This document shows, one piece after another, positions 54,710 to 63,829 of a stretch of DNA of 64,000 nt. The translations under genes and the position numbers were made by a program. Each line of letters opens with the position of its first letter. Position 1 is the first letter of the stretch. Where the stretch lies: the NCBI RefSeq assembly GCF_052065755.1, contig NZ_JBQHTK010000008.1:1-64000 (forward strand), in the 5' to 3' direction. This stretch comes from Allocoprococcus sp004560705 (lineage in GTDB: Bacteria > Bacillota > Clostridia > Lachnospirales > Lachnospiraceae). A model generated the notes under the pieces. That model saw nothing but the letters and a program-made list of their open reading frames with translations, was not told the origin of the DNA and did not search any database.

Positions 54710-56395
54710 CTAGAACAGCCCCGTAATCTTTCCGGTCTCATCCACATCAATTCTTACTGCTGCCGGAACTTTCGGAAGCCCCGGCATTGTCATGATCTCA
54801 CCGGTAAGAGCAACAATAAATCCTGCACCTGCAGAAATCTTCAGGTTACGAACCGTAACTTCAAAATCCGTCGGAGCGCCAAGTTTCGTCGGATCATCTG
54901 TCAGACTGTACTGTGTCTTAGCCACACAGATCGGGCAGTTTCCAAAGCCGAGAGCTTCCAGCTCTTTCGCCTGTTTCTGTGCCTGGGCCGTCAGTACGAC
55001 ACGCTTGCCGCCATAAATCTTCTGAACGATCTGATTCAATTTATCTTCTATACTTCCCTCAAGTTCATAAGAATATGAGAATTCATTCGGTTCTTCGCAA
55101 AGTCGGATCACTTCTTCCGCAAGACGGATTCCGCCTTCGCCGCCTTTCGCCCATACTTCAGAAAGTGCAACATTTACGCCAAGCTCTTTACATTTTGCTT
55201 CAACCAGATCCAGTTCAGCCTTTGTATCGGTCGGGAATGCATTGATCGCAACAACACACGGGAGCTTATAAACATTTTTAATATTACTTACATGCTTCAG
55301 CAGGTTCGGAAGCCCTTTTTCCAGCGCCTCCAGATTTTCGTTATTGAGATCTGCTTTTGCTACACCGCCGTTGTATTTCAAAGCACGAACAGTTGCTACA
55401 ATGACAACTGCATTTGGCTTGATTCCTGCCATACGGCATTTGATATCAAGGAATTTCTCTGCTCCGAGATCCGCACCAAATCCGGCTTCTGTGATTGCAT
55501 AATCAGCCAGCTTCATTGCCATTCTTGTAGCAGTTACAGAGTTACATCCGTGAGCAATATTTGCAAATGGTCCGCCGTGTACAATGGCCGGAACTTTCTC
55601 AAGTGTCTGTACCAAGTTCGGTTTCAAAGCATCCTTAAGCAGTGCAGCCATAGCTCCCTCTGCATGAAGATCGCCTGCTGTTACCGGCTTCTGGTCTGCG
55701 ATCTTTCCGTATGTGTATCCGATGATGATACGAGATAGACGTTCTTTTAAATCTGTAATATCCTTTGCGAGACAAAGAACTGCCATGATCTCAGATGCAA
55801 CGGTAATGTCGTATCCGTCTTCACGAGGAGTTCCGTTCGGTTTTCCGCCAAGTCCGTCTACCACATAGCGAAGCTGACGGTCGTTCATGTCCACGCAGCG
55901 TTTCCAGGTAATCTTTCTCGGATCAATATTCAATTCATTTCCCTGGTAAATATGATTATCGATCATTGCTGCAAGAAGGTTATTCGCTGCGCCGATCGCA
56001 TGGAAGTCTCCTGTAAAATGAAGGTTGATATCTTCCATCGGAACTACTTGTGCATATCCGCCGCCGGCAGCCCCACCTTTTACACCAAATACAGGTCCAA
56101 GGGATGGCTCACGAAGTGCAACCATAACATTTTTACCGAGCTTCTGCATACCATCAGCAAGTCCGATCGTAGTCGTAGTTTTTCCTTCTCCGGCCGGAGT
56201 CGGGTTGATTGCGGTAACAAGGATCAGTTTTCCATCCTTTTTATCGCTTTCTTTTAACAGATTGTAATCAATTTTTGCTTTGTATTTTCCGTACTGCTCT
56301 AAATACTTGTCATCAATGCCTGCCTTTGCTGCAATTTCAGTAATCGGTGACATCTGACATTCCTGTGCGATTTCAATATCTGATTTGAATCCCAT
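54710..56395 (-). CDS. fhs: Formate-tetrahydrofolate ligase
   Basis: The protein of about 561 residues begins MGFKSDIEIAQECQM and carries the P-loop TPAGEGKTTTTIGLADGM, REPSLGPVFGVKGGAAGGG and FHAIGAANNLLAAMIDNH. It makes 10-formyl-THF from formate, ATP and THF, feeding purine synthesis and, in acetogens, the Wood-Ljungdahl methyl branch. The ATG at 56395 has GAAGGGAG upstream; an in-frame start at 56434 is less likely. A ZTP riboswitch lies upstream. Confidence 0.97.
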   Translation of the reverse strand: MGFKSDIEIAQECQMSPITEIAAKAGIDDKYLEQYGKYKAKIDYNLLKESDKKDGKLILVTAINPTPAGEGKTTTTIGLADGMQKLGKNVMVALREPSLGPVFGVKGGAAGGGYAQVVPMEDINLHFTGDFHAIGAANNLLAAMIDNHIYQGNELNIDPRKITWKRCVDMNDRQLRYVVDGLGGKPNGTPREDGYDITVASEIMAVLCLAKDITDLKERLSRIIIGYTYGKIADQKPVTAGDLHAEGAMAALLKDALKPNLVQTLEKVPAIVHGGPFANIAHGCNSVTATRMAMKLADYAITEAGFGADLGAEKFLDIKCRMAGIKPNAVVIVATVRALKYNGGVAKADLNNENLEALEKGLPNLLKHVSNIKNVYKLPCVVAINAFPTDTKAELDLVEAKCKELGVNVALSEVWAKGGEGGIRLAEEVIRLCEEPNEFSYSYELEGSIEDKLNQIVQKIYGGKRVVLTAQAQKQAKELEALGFGNCPICVAKTQYSLTDDPTKLGAPTDFEVTVRNLKISAGAGFIVALTGEIMTMPGLPKVPAAVRIDVDETGKITGLF

Positions 56396-56482
56396 GTTTT
56401 TCTCCCTTCTTCTTTTGCAGGTAAATGCTGCCAAAAATAAAATTTACTGTTATATTAGATAAATCGTCCTGTTAAAGAGGAA

Positions 56483-56519
56483 CAAAAAAGGCAACACATG
56501 TAAAATACATATGCTGCCC
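56483..56519 (-). terminator. Intrinsic terminator of the ZTP riboswitch
   Basis: On the minus strand GGGCAGCATATGT pairs with ACATGTGTTGCC, followed by TTTTTTGTT. The 5' arm includes the last aptamer bases (CTGGGCA), so ligand binding would compete with termination. Confidence 0.88.
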
Positions 56520-56592
56520 AGACGGTCGGCGTTCCAGAATCCGGCTCCCCCGTGGTACTCCACGCTTTCTCCGTCAGTAGACCGGACTCTTC
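56513..56592 (-). promoter_or_regulatory. ZTP (pfl) riboswitch aptamer
   Basis: The minus strand reads GTCTACTGACGGAG, GCGTGGAGTACCACGGGGGAG, and ends GCCGACCGTCTGGGCA, matching the conserved blocks of pfl/ZTP RNAs, which sense ZTP/ZMP, signals of low 10-formyl-THF. fhs is a classic target of this class. It is followed by an overlapping terminator, so it should switch fhs on when the ligand accumulates. Confidence 0.9.
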
Positions 56593-56669
56593 TTTAACTA
56601 CCGTCATCGTATCATACTCACACAGGAAATGCAAGCCTAATTCTGCATTCTCTTATGAATCCTACCCTA

Positions 56670-58286
56670 CTAATTTAATACTTCTACTTTGCAGGCATGT
56701 TTCTTCTGCTTTTTATTATAACTAATTCCAACCGCAAGAATTCTTCCTGCACATTTACGTTCTTCACCCAATTTCCCTGTAAAACGTAGAATATATTTTT
56801 TATCTTTAATCTGCCTGATTGCTTCATCGGGACTGTGATCTACCTTTAATTCCAAAATAATCCCATCCGCATCCCGATTTACCGGATAAAAAATAAAATC
56901 CACATATCCTACACCGGACTTATCTTCTCGTTCCACACGATAATTGTCTCTTGCTGATAAATATACAAGATTCACAACAGCTGTTAATTCTGTTTCGTCA
57001 TTATAGCTTAATAACGGTATTTCCGTATCATGTGCAAGCTCCAGAATTTCTGCCATCGTTTCCGTATCTCCGGCTAATGTAGCTCTAAGCATTCGATCCG
57101 ATTCTTTCGCCAATCGATACACATAACCCAATGAAGCTTCCTTTTTTAACATATCAGCAAATTTATCCATTAGCTCTTTGTTGGGAATCATAACTTTTCC
57201 ATTTTCATATGTCAAAAATCCATATACCACCATCGCAGAAAATATTTCATCTCTTGTCTGCAAATTCATAGATGTCGCTGCATATTCCTGAATTTTTGCG
57301 GGTACCGGTATACCTGATACCATAAGTGCCAAATCTTCTCTTACATCAGCAATATTGTTTTCAATATAATAAAAAATTTCATCATATGGTCCTGAACTTG
57401 TCCAGTAATTGCCTGTATTATTATTAGAAAGTGATAACACGATTGAACGAGGATTATACAATCGTTCTCCTTTACGTGTATGATAACCATCATACCACTC
57501 CCGTAAATCATCCCTTGTAACCATCTTGGTTGATGCGCAATTTTCTATATAACGCAAATAAAGCACATCTACTTCTTCGTCTGTAAAACCAAAATATTCA
57601 GAAAATCTTTGTTCCGTCGTCATAGTAAATTCTGCAAACATATTCAGTTCAGAACCACTGGAATATTTGGCAATTGGTAAAATTCCTGTCATATATACAA
57701 GTGCAATGTACGGTCTGTCCTTCAAAAGATTTCTCAAGAATTGTAAATAGGATAACTTATCATCTTCCGTAACAAATTTCTGATGAAAAATAAAATCCCA
57801 CTCATCAAAAACAAATACAATATTTATATCTTGTTTTTCGGCGTATATTTCAAGAAGAGTATCCCACACTGCATTCTGATCGTCTATTGGCATATCCGGA
57901 TATTCTTTTTTCAAGTCCTTGATTAATGTTTCTTCAATACGATCAATATACTGTTTGTATGAATTACAATTTCGTGGCAAATCATTAAACATAATATGAA
58001 TAACCGTATATTTATTAAGATATTTTTCATAATCTTTGTCCTGATAAATCTGCAAATTCTGAAAAACATCATTTGCTCTGTGTCCTTTTGAAAAAAAGGA
58101 AGCAACCATATTAGCCATGACCGTTTTTCCAAAACGCCTCGGTCTCGTTATGCATAAATAATGACTTCCTTCTTCCACTAAAGGGAACAATTCCTTTAAC
58201 AACACAGTTTTATCCACAAAGTATGGTTTAGCCGTTTCTTTTTTGTATAGTGCGTAAGCATTTTTACTATTCACATATATACCCAT
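56670..58286 (-). CDS. AAA-ATPase-like / DUF1703 (PD-(D/E)XK) protein
   Basis: The 538-residue protein has an N-terminal 'AAA-ATPase-like' domain: YFVDKTVLLKELFPLV, the P-loop RPRRFGKTVM, Walker-B-like IVFVFDEWDFIF. It has a C-terminal DUF1703 nuclease-like domain: VGYVDFIFYPVNR and GIILELKVDHSPDEAI give the D...ExK core. Such proteins are common in multiple copies in gut Clostridia and Bacteroidetes; their function is unproved, with mobile or defence roles suggested. The ribosome binding site is weak. The neighbourhood (fhs, polyamine transport) is unrelated. Confidence 0.88.
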   Translation of the reverse strand: MGIYVNSKNAYALYKKETAKPYFVDKTVLLKELFPLVEEGSHYLCITRPRRFGKTVMANMVASFFSKGHRANDVFQNLQIYQDKDYEKYLNKYTVIHIMFNDLPRNCNSYKQYIDRIEETLIKDLKKEYPDMPIDDQNAVWDTLLEIYAEKQDINIVFVFDEWDFIFHQKFVTEDDKLSYLQFLRNLLKDRPYIALVYMTGILPIAKYSSGSELNMFAEFTMTTEQRFSEYFGFTDEEVDVLYLRYIENCASTKMVTRDDLREWYDGYHTRKGERLYNPRSIVLSLSNNNTGNYWTSSGPYDEIFYYIENNIADVREDLALMVSGIPVPAKIQEYAATSMNLQTRDEIFSAMVVYGFLTYENGKVMIPNKELMDKFADMLKKEASLGYVYRLAKESDRMLRATLAGDTETMAEILELAHDTEIPLLSYNDETELTAVVNLVYLSARDNYRVEREDKSGVGYVDFIFYPVNRDADGIILELKVDHSPDEAIRQIKDKKYILRFTGKLGEERKCAGRILAVGISYNKKQKKHACKVEVLN

Positions 58287-58439
58287 CTATACACTTCACT
58301 TTCTATCTGATTCATTTATTACATTTTAGCATTTCCAATATCACTTGTAAATCGCTTTTGTATTGTATCCCCCGTCTTGAAAAGCGGAGCTGCCGCTGCT
58401 ATCAGCGACATCTCCGCCTCTTCTTCAAAACACCTTATC

Positions 58440-60332
58440 TTAATTTGCATTACTAGCCGCAATCTTCACCTTACTCCACAGATTACTGATTTCTTTTCTC
58501 GTATTCTCATTGTAAACGAATACTTCGTCCAGTTCATAACCGCTTCTTGGAATGTATGCATCAATTCCTTCAAAATCTCCGCCTTCACCGGACAGATCTT
58601 CCAGCACTTCCTTATTTGCCGAAGTATATCCGACATAACTGGAGTTATCATATGCACCTTCATACTCACATACATGATTGATAAATGCATGTGCCAGCTC
58701 CGGGTTCTTGGCATTTTTCGGGATAACCATCGCATCAGACCACAGGTTTGTACCACTCTCCGGCAGGTAATATCCCATATCTTCATTTTCAGACATGACA
58801 TAGGTCGCATCCCCGGAATAAATAAGTCCCAGTGCCTTTCTGCCCTGCGCCATGTTGTCAATGATCTCATCCATAACGATTTCAGGCTCCATGGTCTGTA
58901 CACACTGTACCAGCCATTCGTAAGCTTTCTGAAGTTCATCCGGATCTTCCGTATTCATGGAATATCCGAGAGCCTTTAAAGCGATCATGAATTCATCTCT
59001 TTCTGAATCATAAAGATAAATATCTCCTTTATATTTCTCATCAAGGAAAATATTAAAGCCTTCTCTTTCCAGATCTTCCAGGTCTACTTTTGTCGTGTCA
59101 TAAACGATGCCGACTGTTCCCCAGAAATATGGAATAGAGTACTTATTGCCCGGATCGTATGGCAGATTCTTCACATCGTCAACGAGATTATCCAGACAAT
59201 CCAATTTCGAGTAATCCAGCTCCTGGAGATAATCCTCTTCAATCAGTCTCTGAATCATGTAATCACTCGGAACAAGGATATCGTAAGCCTCTCCGTTTGC
59301 CACCTTGATGTACATCTGTTCATTCGAATCAAAATTCTCCATAACCACTTTGGCACCGGTTTTTTCCTCGAAATCGGACAGAATATTTTCGCCCGTATAC
59401 TCACCCCAATTGTACACATAAAGAGTCTGACCTTCAAACGGACGTGCATCTGCCTGTCTGCCGAATCGGAAGATTCCCACAGCAATCAAAATCACACAGA
59501 CTGCACCGATCGCCGGAATCATCATCTTCTTTCGTCCGATATCCGCCTTTTTCGCTTTGCGGGCTGTAATCATCGGCACCACATTAATGACGAGAAGCGC
59601 GATTGTAATAATCACAACCACCAATGTTGAAATCGCATTGATACTCGGATTAACACGTTTACTCATGGTATACACCATAATACTTAAGTTCTTCACACCA
59701 CTTCCGGTCACGAAATAGGAAATGATAAAATCATCTACAGACATCGTAAATGCGATCAGCGCTCCGGAAACAATTCCCGGTGTGATCTGCGGCACAATGA
59801 CTTTTGTCAGTGCCTGCCACGGAGTTGCTCCCAGATCCATAGCCGCATCTGCCAGATTCGGATCCAGCGACCGGATCTTAGGCATAACGGACAGAATCAC
59901 ATAGGGAATACAAAATGCAATGTGTGCAAGCAGCATGGTCACATAACCTTTTTCCACTTTGAACGTGATAAATAAAAGCATAAAGCCAATCGCCGTAACA
60001 ATCTCCGGATTCATAAGCGGGAGATTGTCTACCTGCTCCATCACATCCCGCACGATCTTCTTTGATTTGCTGAGCCCAATCGCTGCAATTGTACCGGCAA
60101 CCGTTGATATTGCCGTAGCTATTATTGCAATGCTAAATGTCGTATAAAGCGACTCCATCATATCCCTGGATTCCAGCATATGCTCATACCATCGCAAAGA
60201 AAATCCAGTGAAATGAGTAAGGGATTTTCCGTCATTGAAGGAAAAAATAATCATATATACGATCGGCAGATAGAAGAAAATGATCATCACTGCCATAAGT
60301 ATTTTCCCGAAAATACGGTTGTTCTTTTTCAT
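58440..60332 (-). CDS. potCD: Spermidine/putrescine ABC transporter permease-binding protein fusion (PotC-PotD)
   Basis: The 630-residue protein joins two parts. Residues 1-265 are a PotC-type permease (YLPIVYMIIFSFNDGKS, then the EAA loop DAAMDLGATPWQALTKVIVPQ). After a further transmembrane helix (MIPAIGAVCVILIAVGIF), residues 300-630 are a PotD-type binding protein (LYVYNWGEYTGENILSDFE, VPSDYMIQRLIEEDYL, YFWGTVGIVYDT, WSDAMVIPKNAKNPELAHAF). The binding protein is thus tethered to the membrane rather than lipid-anchored. AAAGGAGG precedes the ATG, 6 bp after potB. It is the last gene of the operon. Confidence 0.93.
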   Translation of the reverse strand: MKKNNRIFGKILMAVMIIFFYLPIVYMIIFSFNDGKSLTHFTGFSLRWYEHMLESRDMMESLYTTFSIAIIATAISTVAGTIAAIGLSKSKKIVRDVMEQVDNLPLMNPEIVTAIGFMLLFITFKVEKGYVTMLLAHIAFCIPYVILSVMPKIRSLDPNLADAAMDLGATPWQALTKVIVPQITPGIVSGALIAFTMSVDDFIISYFVTGSGVKNLSIMVYTMSKRVNPSINAISTLVVVIITIALLVINVVPMITARKAKKADIGRKKMMIPAIGAVCVILIAVGIFRFGRQADARPFEGQTLYVYNWGEYTGENILSDFEEKTGAKVVMENFDSNEQMYIKVANGEAYDILVPSDYMIQRLIEEDYLQELDYSKLDCLDNLVDDVKNLPYDPGNKYSIPYFWGTVGIVYDTTKVDLEDLEREGFNIFLDEKYKGDIYLYDSERDEFMIALKALGYSMNTEDPDELQKAYEWLVQCVQTMEPEIVMDEIIDNMAQGRKALGLIYSGDATYVMSENEDMGYYLPESGTNLWSDAMVIPKNAKNPELAHAFINHVCEYEGAYDNSSYVGYTSANKEVLEDLSGEGGDFEGIDAYIPRSGYELDEVFVYNENTRKEISNLWSKVKIAASNAN

Positions 60333-60338
60333 GATGAC

Positions 60339-61175
60339 TTATTCCTCCTTTCCGCCCTGATTCCGGATTTCCACCTTACGCACAACCATCATCAGAAGCA
60401 TCATGATCACTGCCATTATCATGGAAATCGCACTTCCGAAGTTCCATTCTCCGACGGTGATAAACTGATTCTCGATCAGATTACCGATCAGGAAGTACTG
60501 TCCGCCTCCGAGCAGCTTCGGAATAAAGAAAGAGCTGACCGCCGGAAGAAACACCAGTGTGATTCCGTTGATGACTCCCGGAAGTGAAAGCGGAAGCGTC
60601 ACTCTCCGGAAGGTCTGTACCGGGTTCGCTCCCAGATCCGCACTGGCCTCCAGAAGCGAATGGTCCATTTTGCATAATGCCGTATTGATCTGCAGAATCA
60701 TGAAGGGAAGGAAGTTATATACCATGCCCAGAAGGACGGCACCTTCCGTGTACAGCAATTCTTTTCCCCAAAATCCAAGAAAACTCGCAATTCTCTGAAC
60801 CAGACCACCTTCACTGAGAAGACCGATCCATGCATAGGTTCTTACCAACATGTTGATCCACATTGGAATCGTTACGCAAAGCACCAGAATATTCTGGACC
60901 TTTTCGCTGCTCCGCGCGATAAAATATGCAATCGGATAGCCGATAAGAAGACAAAGTATGGTTGTTTTAACTGCAATCCAAATGGAACGCCAAAGTATAA
61001 TCAAAAAATCCTGGTCGGTGAAAAATTTGACGTAGTGATCCAGTGTGATGGAAAATGAAATGATGGAATTTCCCGGTTCCGTGATCGAATAAAGTGCGAT
61101 CAGAGCCATAGGAAGCACCAGCATCATTGCGGCCCACACAATATAAGGGATTGCAAGCTGTGAAAAGCGTTTCAT
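60339..61175 (-). CDS. potB: Spermidine/putrescine ABC transporter permease PotB
   Basis: The 278-residue permease has about six helices and the EAA loop LLEASADLGANPVQTFRRVTL. It starts MKRFSQLAIPYIVWAAMM and has TIPMWINMLVRTYAWIGLL, typical of PotB. Its ATG directly follows the potA stop (TAAATG), so the genes are translationally coupled. Confidence 0.95.
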   Translation of the reverse strand: MKRFSQLAIPYIVWAAMMLVLPMALIALYSITEPGNSIISFSITLDHYVKFFTDQDFLIILWRSIWIAVKTTILCLLIGYPIAYFIARSSEKVQNILVLCVTIPMWINMLVRTYAWIGLLSEGGLVQRIASFLGFWGKELLYTEGAVLLGMVYNFLPFMILQINTALCKMDHSLLEASADLGANPVQTFRRVTLPLSLPGVINGITLVFLPAVSSFFIPKLLGGGQYFLIGNLIENQFITVGEWNFGSAISMIMAVIMMLLMMVVRKVEIRNQGGKEE

Positions 61176-62753
61176 TTAAAATACCATCCTTGACATCACA
61201 TGAATATCTTCCGGGAAGAATGTCAGTCCGACCTCCTGACCTACTTCCGAATAATCGGTCGTGTGAATCTTGAATTCACGTCCCGGCGTGGAGAATGTAA
61301 TCTTGTAGATACCTTCTTTTACATTTTCTGGTTCAAAATCATAATCCACGCTGATGTCAATGCTCTGATCTTCATCACTCAGTTTCCAGCCCTGTGCATT
61401 AGCCCATGTCTTAATATCCGTATCCAGGGCCTGAGACTCTAAGATCTCATCTACCGTTTTCTGGAAATTGAATGCCATGATCGCTTCATTTGCCTTTTCA
61501 TTTTTAACAAACGGCTGATTGACTACGAAAATCGTACGCTCAATACTGGTTCCGTTCGAGGTAGAGAATACAACCGGATACTGTCCTTCTTCCTCTTTCA
61601 GATCGTATTCAATTTTGGAAATGGAAATATAATCATCGGTCTCCGGATTCCATGCCTGTGCATTGGAAAGAGCGACGATTTCCTTGTCATCCAGATTCTG
61701 TACGTCTTCCACGTCCACATAGAAATTGTTGGCACTGATCTTTTCTTTTCCGTCTTCACTGGTCACATCATGGTTATGGATCACGCGCATATCGACCGTA
61801 ACACTGGTACCCGGAACCGTTTCCACAATGATTTCATAGTGTACGCCTTTGAAGAGAACACTTAAGACTTCACCTGTCATCTTACCGTCTTTTACATCTA
61901 CGATATCAATGTCTTCCGGACGGATGACAACATCGACTTTTTCGTTTTCACGGAACCCAAAGTCCACACAATCAAAGGTGATATCATCAAACCGAACTTT
62001 GTAATCCTCCACCATAACTCCCGGAAGAATATTGCTTTCTCCGATGAAATTTGCCACATAACGGTTTGCCGGTTCATTATAAATCTCTTCCGGCGTGCCT
62101 ACTTGCTGGATCTCTCCGTTTTTCATGACCACGATCTTGTCCGACATCGTAAGCGCTTCTTCCTGATCATGTGTTACAAAGATGAAGGTAATCCCTACTT
62201 CCTGCTGGATGCGCTTCAATTCGTACTGCATTTCCTTACGAAGCTTTAAGTCCAAAGCCGCCAGAGGCTCATCAAGAAGCAATACCTTCGGTTCATTTAC
62301 CAGCGCTCTTGCAATCGCAACCCTCTGCTGCTGACCTCCGGATAGAAGGGTCGTATTCTTGTTCTCATACCCTTCCAGACCGATCAATTTGAGCATCTTC
62401 ATGACTTTCTGCTCAATAACGTCCTTACTCATTTTCTTGATTTTCAAGCCAAATGCAATATTCTCATACACGCTGAGATGTGGAAACAGCGCGTATTTCT
62501 GGAAAACCGTATTCAGTTCGCGTTCATACGGCGGTTTCTGGCTGATCTCCTCACCATCAAAGATCACCTTCCCCTCATCAGCTTCCAGAAAGCCTCCGAG
62601 GATTCTTAAAAGTGTCGTCTTCCCACAACCGCTGGGGCCCAATAACGTCACAAATTCATTTTCATAAATGTCAAGGTTAACTCCTTTTAACACAATCTGC
62701 CCATCAAAGTTTTTCACAATATTGCGAAACTCAATCAGCTTCTTCTGTTCCAT
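61176..62753 (-). CDS. potA: Polyamine ABC transporter ATPase PotA with a large insertion in the TOBE region
   Basis: The 525-residue protein has a normal ABC domain: GPSGCGKTTLLRILGG, LLSGGQQQRVAIARALV, LLLDEPLAALDLKLR and FVTHDQEEALTM. TOBE sequence begins as usual (FKGVHYEIIVET, about residue 305) but resumes only near residue 487 (GREFKIHTTDYSEVG), so about 180 residues are inserted; typical PotA is about 350-380 residues. The insert resembles tandem Ig-like repeats of surface proteins (AQAWNPE...YPVVFSTSNGTS, then AQGWKLS...YKITFSTPGREF). The protein ends FPEDIHVMSRMVF. It follows the HTH-cupin gene by 15 bp. Confidence 0.93.
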   Translation of the reverse strand: MEQKKLIEFRNIVKNFDGQIVLKGVNLDIYENEFVTLLGPSGCGKTTLLRILGGFLEADEGKVIFDGEEISQKPPYERELNTVFQKYALFPHLSVYENIAFGLKIKKMSKDVIEQKVMKMLKLIGLEGYENKNTTLLSGGQQQRVAIARALVNEPKVLLLDEPLAALDLKLRKEMQYELKRIQQEVGITFIFVTHDQEEALTMSDKIVVMKNGEIQQVGTPEEIYNEPANRYVANFIGESNILPGVMVEDYKVRFDDITFDCVDFGFRENEKVDVVIRPEDIDIVDVKDGKMTGEVLSVLFKGVHYEIIVETVPGTSVTVDMRVIHNHDVTSEDGKEKISANNFYVDVEDVQNLDDKEIVALSNAQAWNPETDDYISISKIEYDLKEEEGQYPVVFSTSNGTSIERTIFVVNQPFVKNEKANEAIMAFNFQKTVDEILESQALDTDIKTWANAQGWKLSDEDQSIDISVDYDFEPENVKEGIYKITFSTPGREFKIHTTDYSEVGQEVGLTFFPEDIHVMSRMVF

Positions 62754-62768
62754 ATCACCTTCTCCTTC

Positions 62769-63302
62769 CTAGAACATCGGTGGTGTTGTGATCCACAGCA
62801 CCTTCGCGTCACTACTCCCATGATTGTACAAATAGTGGCTCTTTGTTCCGTCCATGTAGAAAGTCTCCTGCGCTTTCAGCTTATATTTCTTATTACCGCA
62901 AACCAGCGTCACGTTGCCTTTCAATACATAACCGAACTCTTCGCCCTGATGTGCCAGTAATTCATTACTTTTTTTATGTGGATGAAGCGTCAGCAAAATC
63001 GGCTCCATCTTATTTCTCAGCGCATTGGGGATAACCCATTCTATCGTGTAATCATCCTGGATGTCCTCAAAGAAATCCTGAGTTCCAAAGACGATCTGCT
63101 TTTCCTCTTCCTCGTGAAAAAACTCGGATAAATTGGTTCCAAGCGCCTCCAGAATGTCCTCAAGAGTTGCGATACTTGGCGTGGTAAGATTCCGTTCCAC
63201 CTGGGACAGAAATCCCTTCGTCAGCTCGCTTCGCGATGCAAGATCACCTAATGTCAGGTCATTCGCAAGCCGCAACTCCTTCAGCTTCTTTCCGATATCC
63301 AA
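62769..63302 (-). CDS. XRE-family HTH regulator with C-terminal cupin domain (PuuR-like)
   Basis: The 177-residue protein has an N-terminal HTH (MDIGKKLKELRLANDLTLG, then SELTKGFLSQVERNLTTPS) and a C-terminal cupin (LLAHQGEEFGYVLKGNVTLV, ETFYMDGTKSHYLYNHG). PuuR-type repressors sense polyamines. It uses a TTG start with GGGAGGTG upstream. It is first in the operon with potA-potB-potCD and probably autoregulates it. Confidence 0.93.
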   Translation of the reverse strand: MDIGKKLKELRLANDLTLGDLASRSELTKGFLSQVERNLTTPSIATLEDILEALGTNLSEFFHEEEEKQIVFGTQDFFEDIQDDYTIEWVIPNALRNKMEPILLTLHPHKKSNELLAHQGEEFGYVLKGNVTLVCGNKKYKLKAQETFYMDGTKSHYLYNHGSSDAKVLWITTPPMF

Positions 63303-63440
63303 AATTACACCTCCCGTTTTATAATACTATACTTTTTTTTAAAAATTACCGAACAAATTACATTATACATATATGGTGGGGTATTGCAAGTGGTTTTGTG
63401 AAAAAAGGAGGGGAAATTTGTGTGAAAATGGGGGAGGGAC

Positions 63441-63592
63441 GCCCAAGGTTCCACCTGTCCCATGCAGGACTCGCTTTCGCTCGGGGGAAAACGCAGCGGT
63501 ACTACGCTTGCAGGGGCGCCGCTAAATGCGGCTTCTGCAAGCAAGTGCCGGCGTTTTCCACGGTCCTGCATGGGGCAGGTGGAACCTTGGGC
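63441..63592. repeat. Long nested palindrome (about 150 bp)
   Basis: Outer arms 63441-63469 and 63564-63592 are 29 bp with one mismatch (GCCCAAGGTTCCACCTG... / ...CAGGTGGAACCTTGGGC). Inside, GGAAAACGC (63486-63494) pairs with GCGTTTTCC (63551-63559), GCTTGCAG (63506-63513) with CTGCAAGC (63535-63542), and GCCGC (63518-63522) with GCGGC (63528-63532). The whole block would fold as one long hairpin. There is no T-tract at its end, so it is not a simple terminator. It is GC-rich against an AT-rich background. Confidence 0.9.
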
Positions 63593-63653
63593 TGGTAATT
63601 CTTCATTTTTACGCTTTGTGATTTCCTTAGATAGTAGTGTATGTTCGGCAGCG

Positions 63654-63680
63654 AAAAAGAGAGCGTTTGCTCTCTTTTTT
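63654..63680. terminator. Terminator-like hairpin upstream of the nucleotidyltransferase gene
   Basis: AAAAAGAGAGC (63654-63664) and GCTCTCTTTTTT (63669-63680) form a strong stem with a 4-nt loop and A/T tracts on both sides. It may insulate the downstream gene from the palindrome region. Confidence 0.75.
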
Positions 63681-63829
63681 GGTTGCTTTATGGCACTGAT
63701 TCTGCTTGCTCTTTGAGAAAAAAATATTTTTTTGTTTCGATGAAATTTATCTTCACGGAATAAGATGACTTTACCGGACAATAATGATAAAATGTAAAAT
63801 AACAAAAATGATGATTAAGAGGAGCCTTT

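Larger units (their letters stand above)
63303..63829. other. Intergenic region between the pot operon and the nucleotidyltransferase gene
   Basis: It contains an AT-rich stretch (63305-63380) likely to hold the pot operon promoter (TATAGT/TATTAT boxes on the minus strand), a GC-rich long palindrome (63441-63592), and a terminator-like hairpin (63654-63680). Open frames here overlap the palindrome and look spurious. Confidence 0.6.

Noticed and set aside
63305..63805. Open frames across the 63.4-kb palindrome
   Set aside because: They cross a near-perfect inverted repeat and a terminator-like hairpin; composition is not protein-like.
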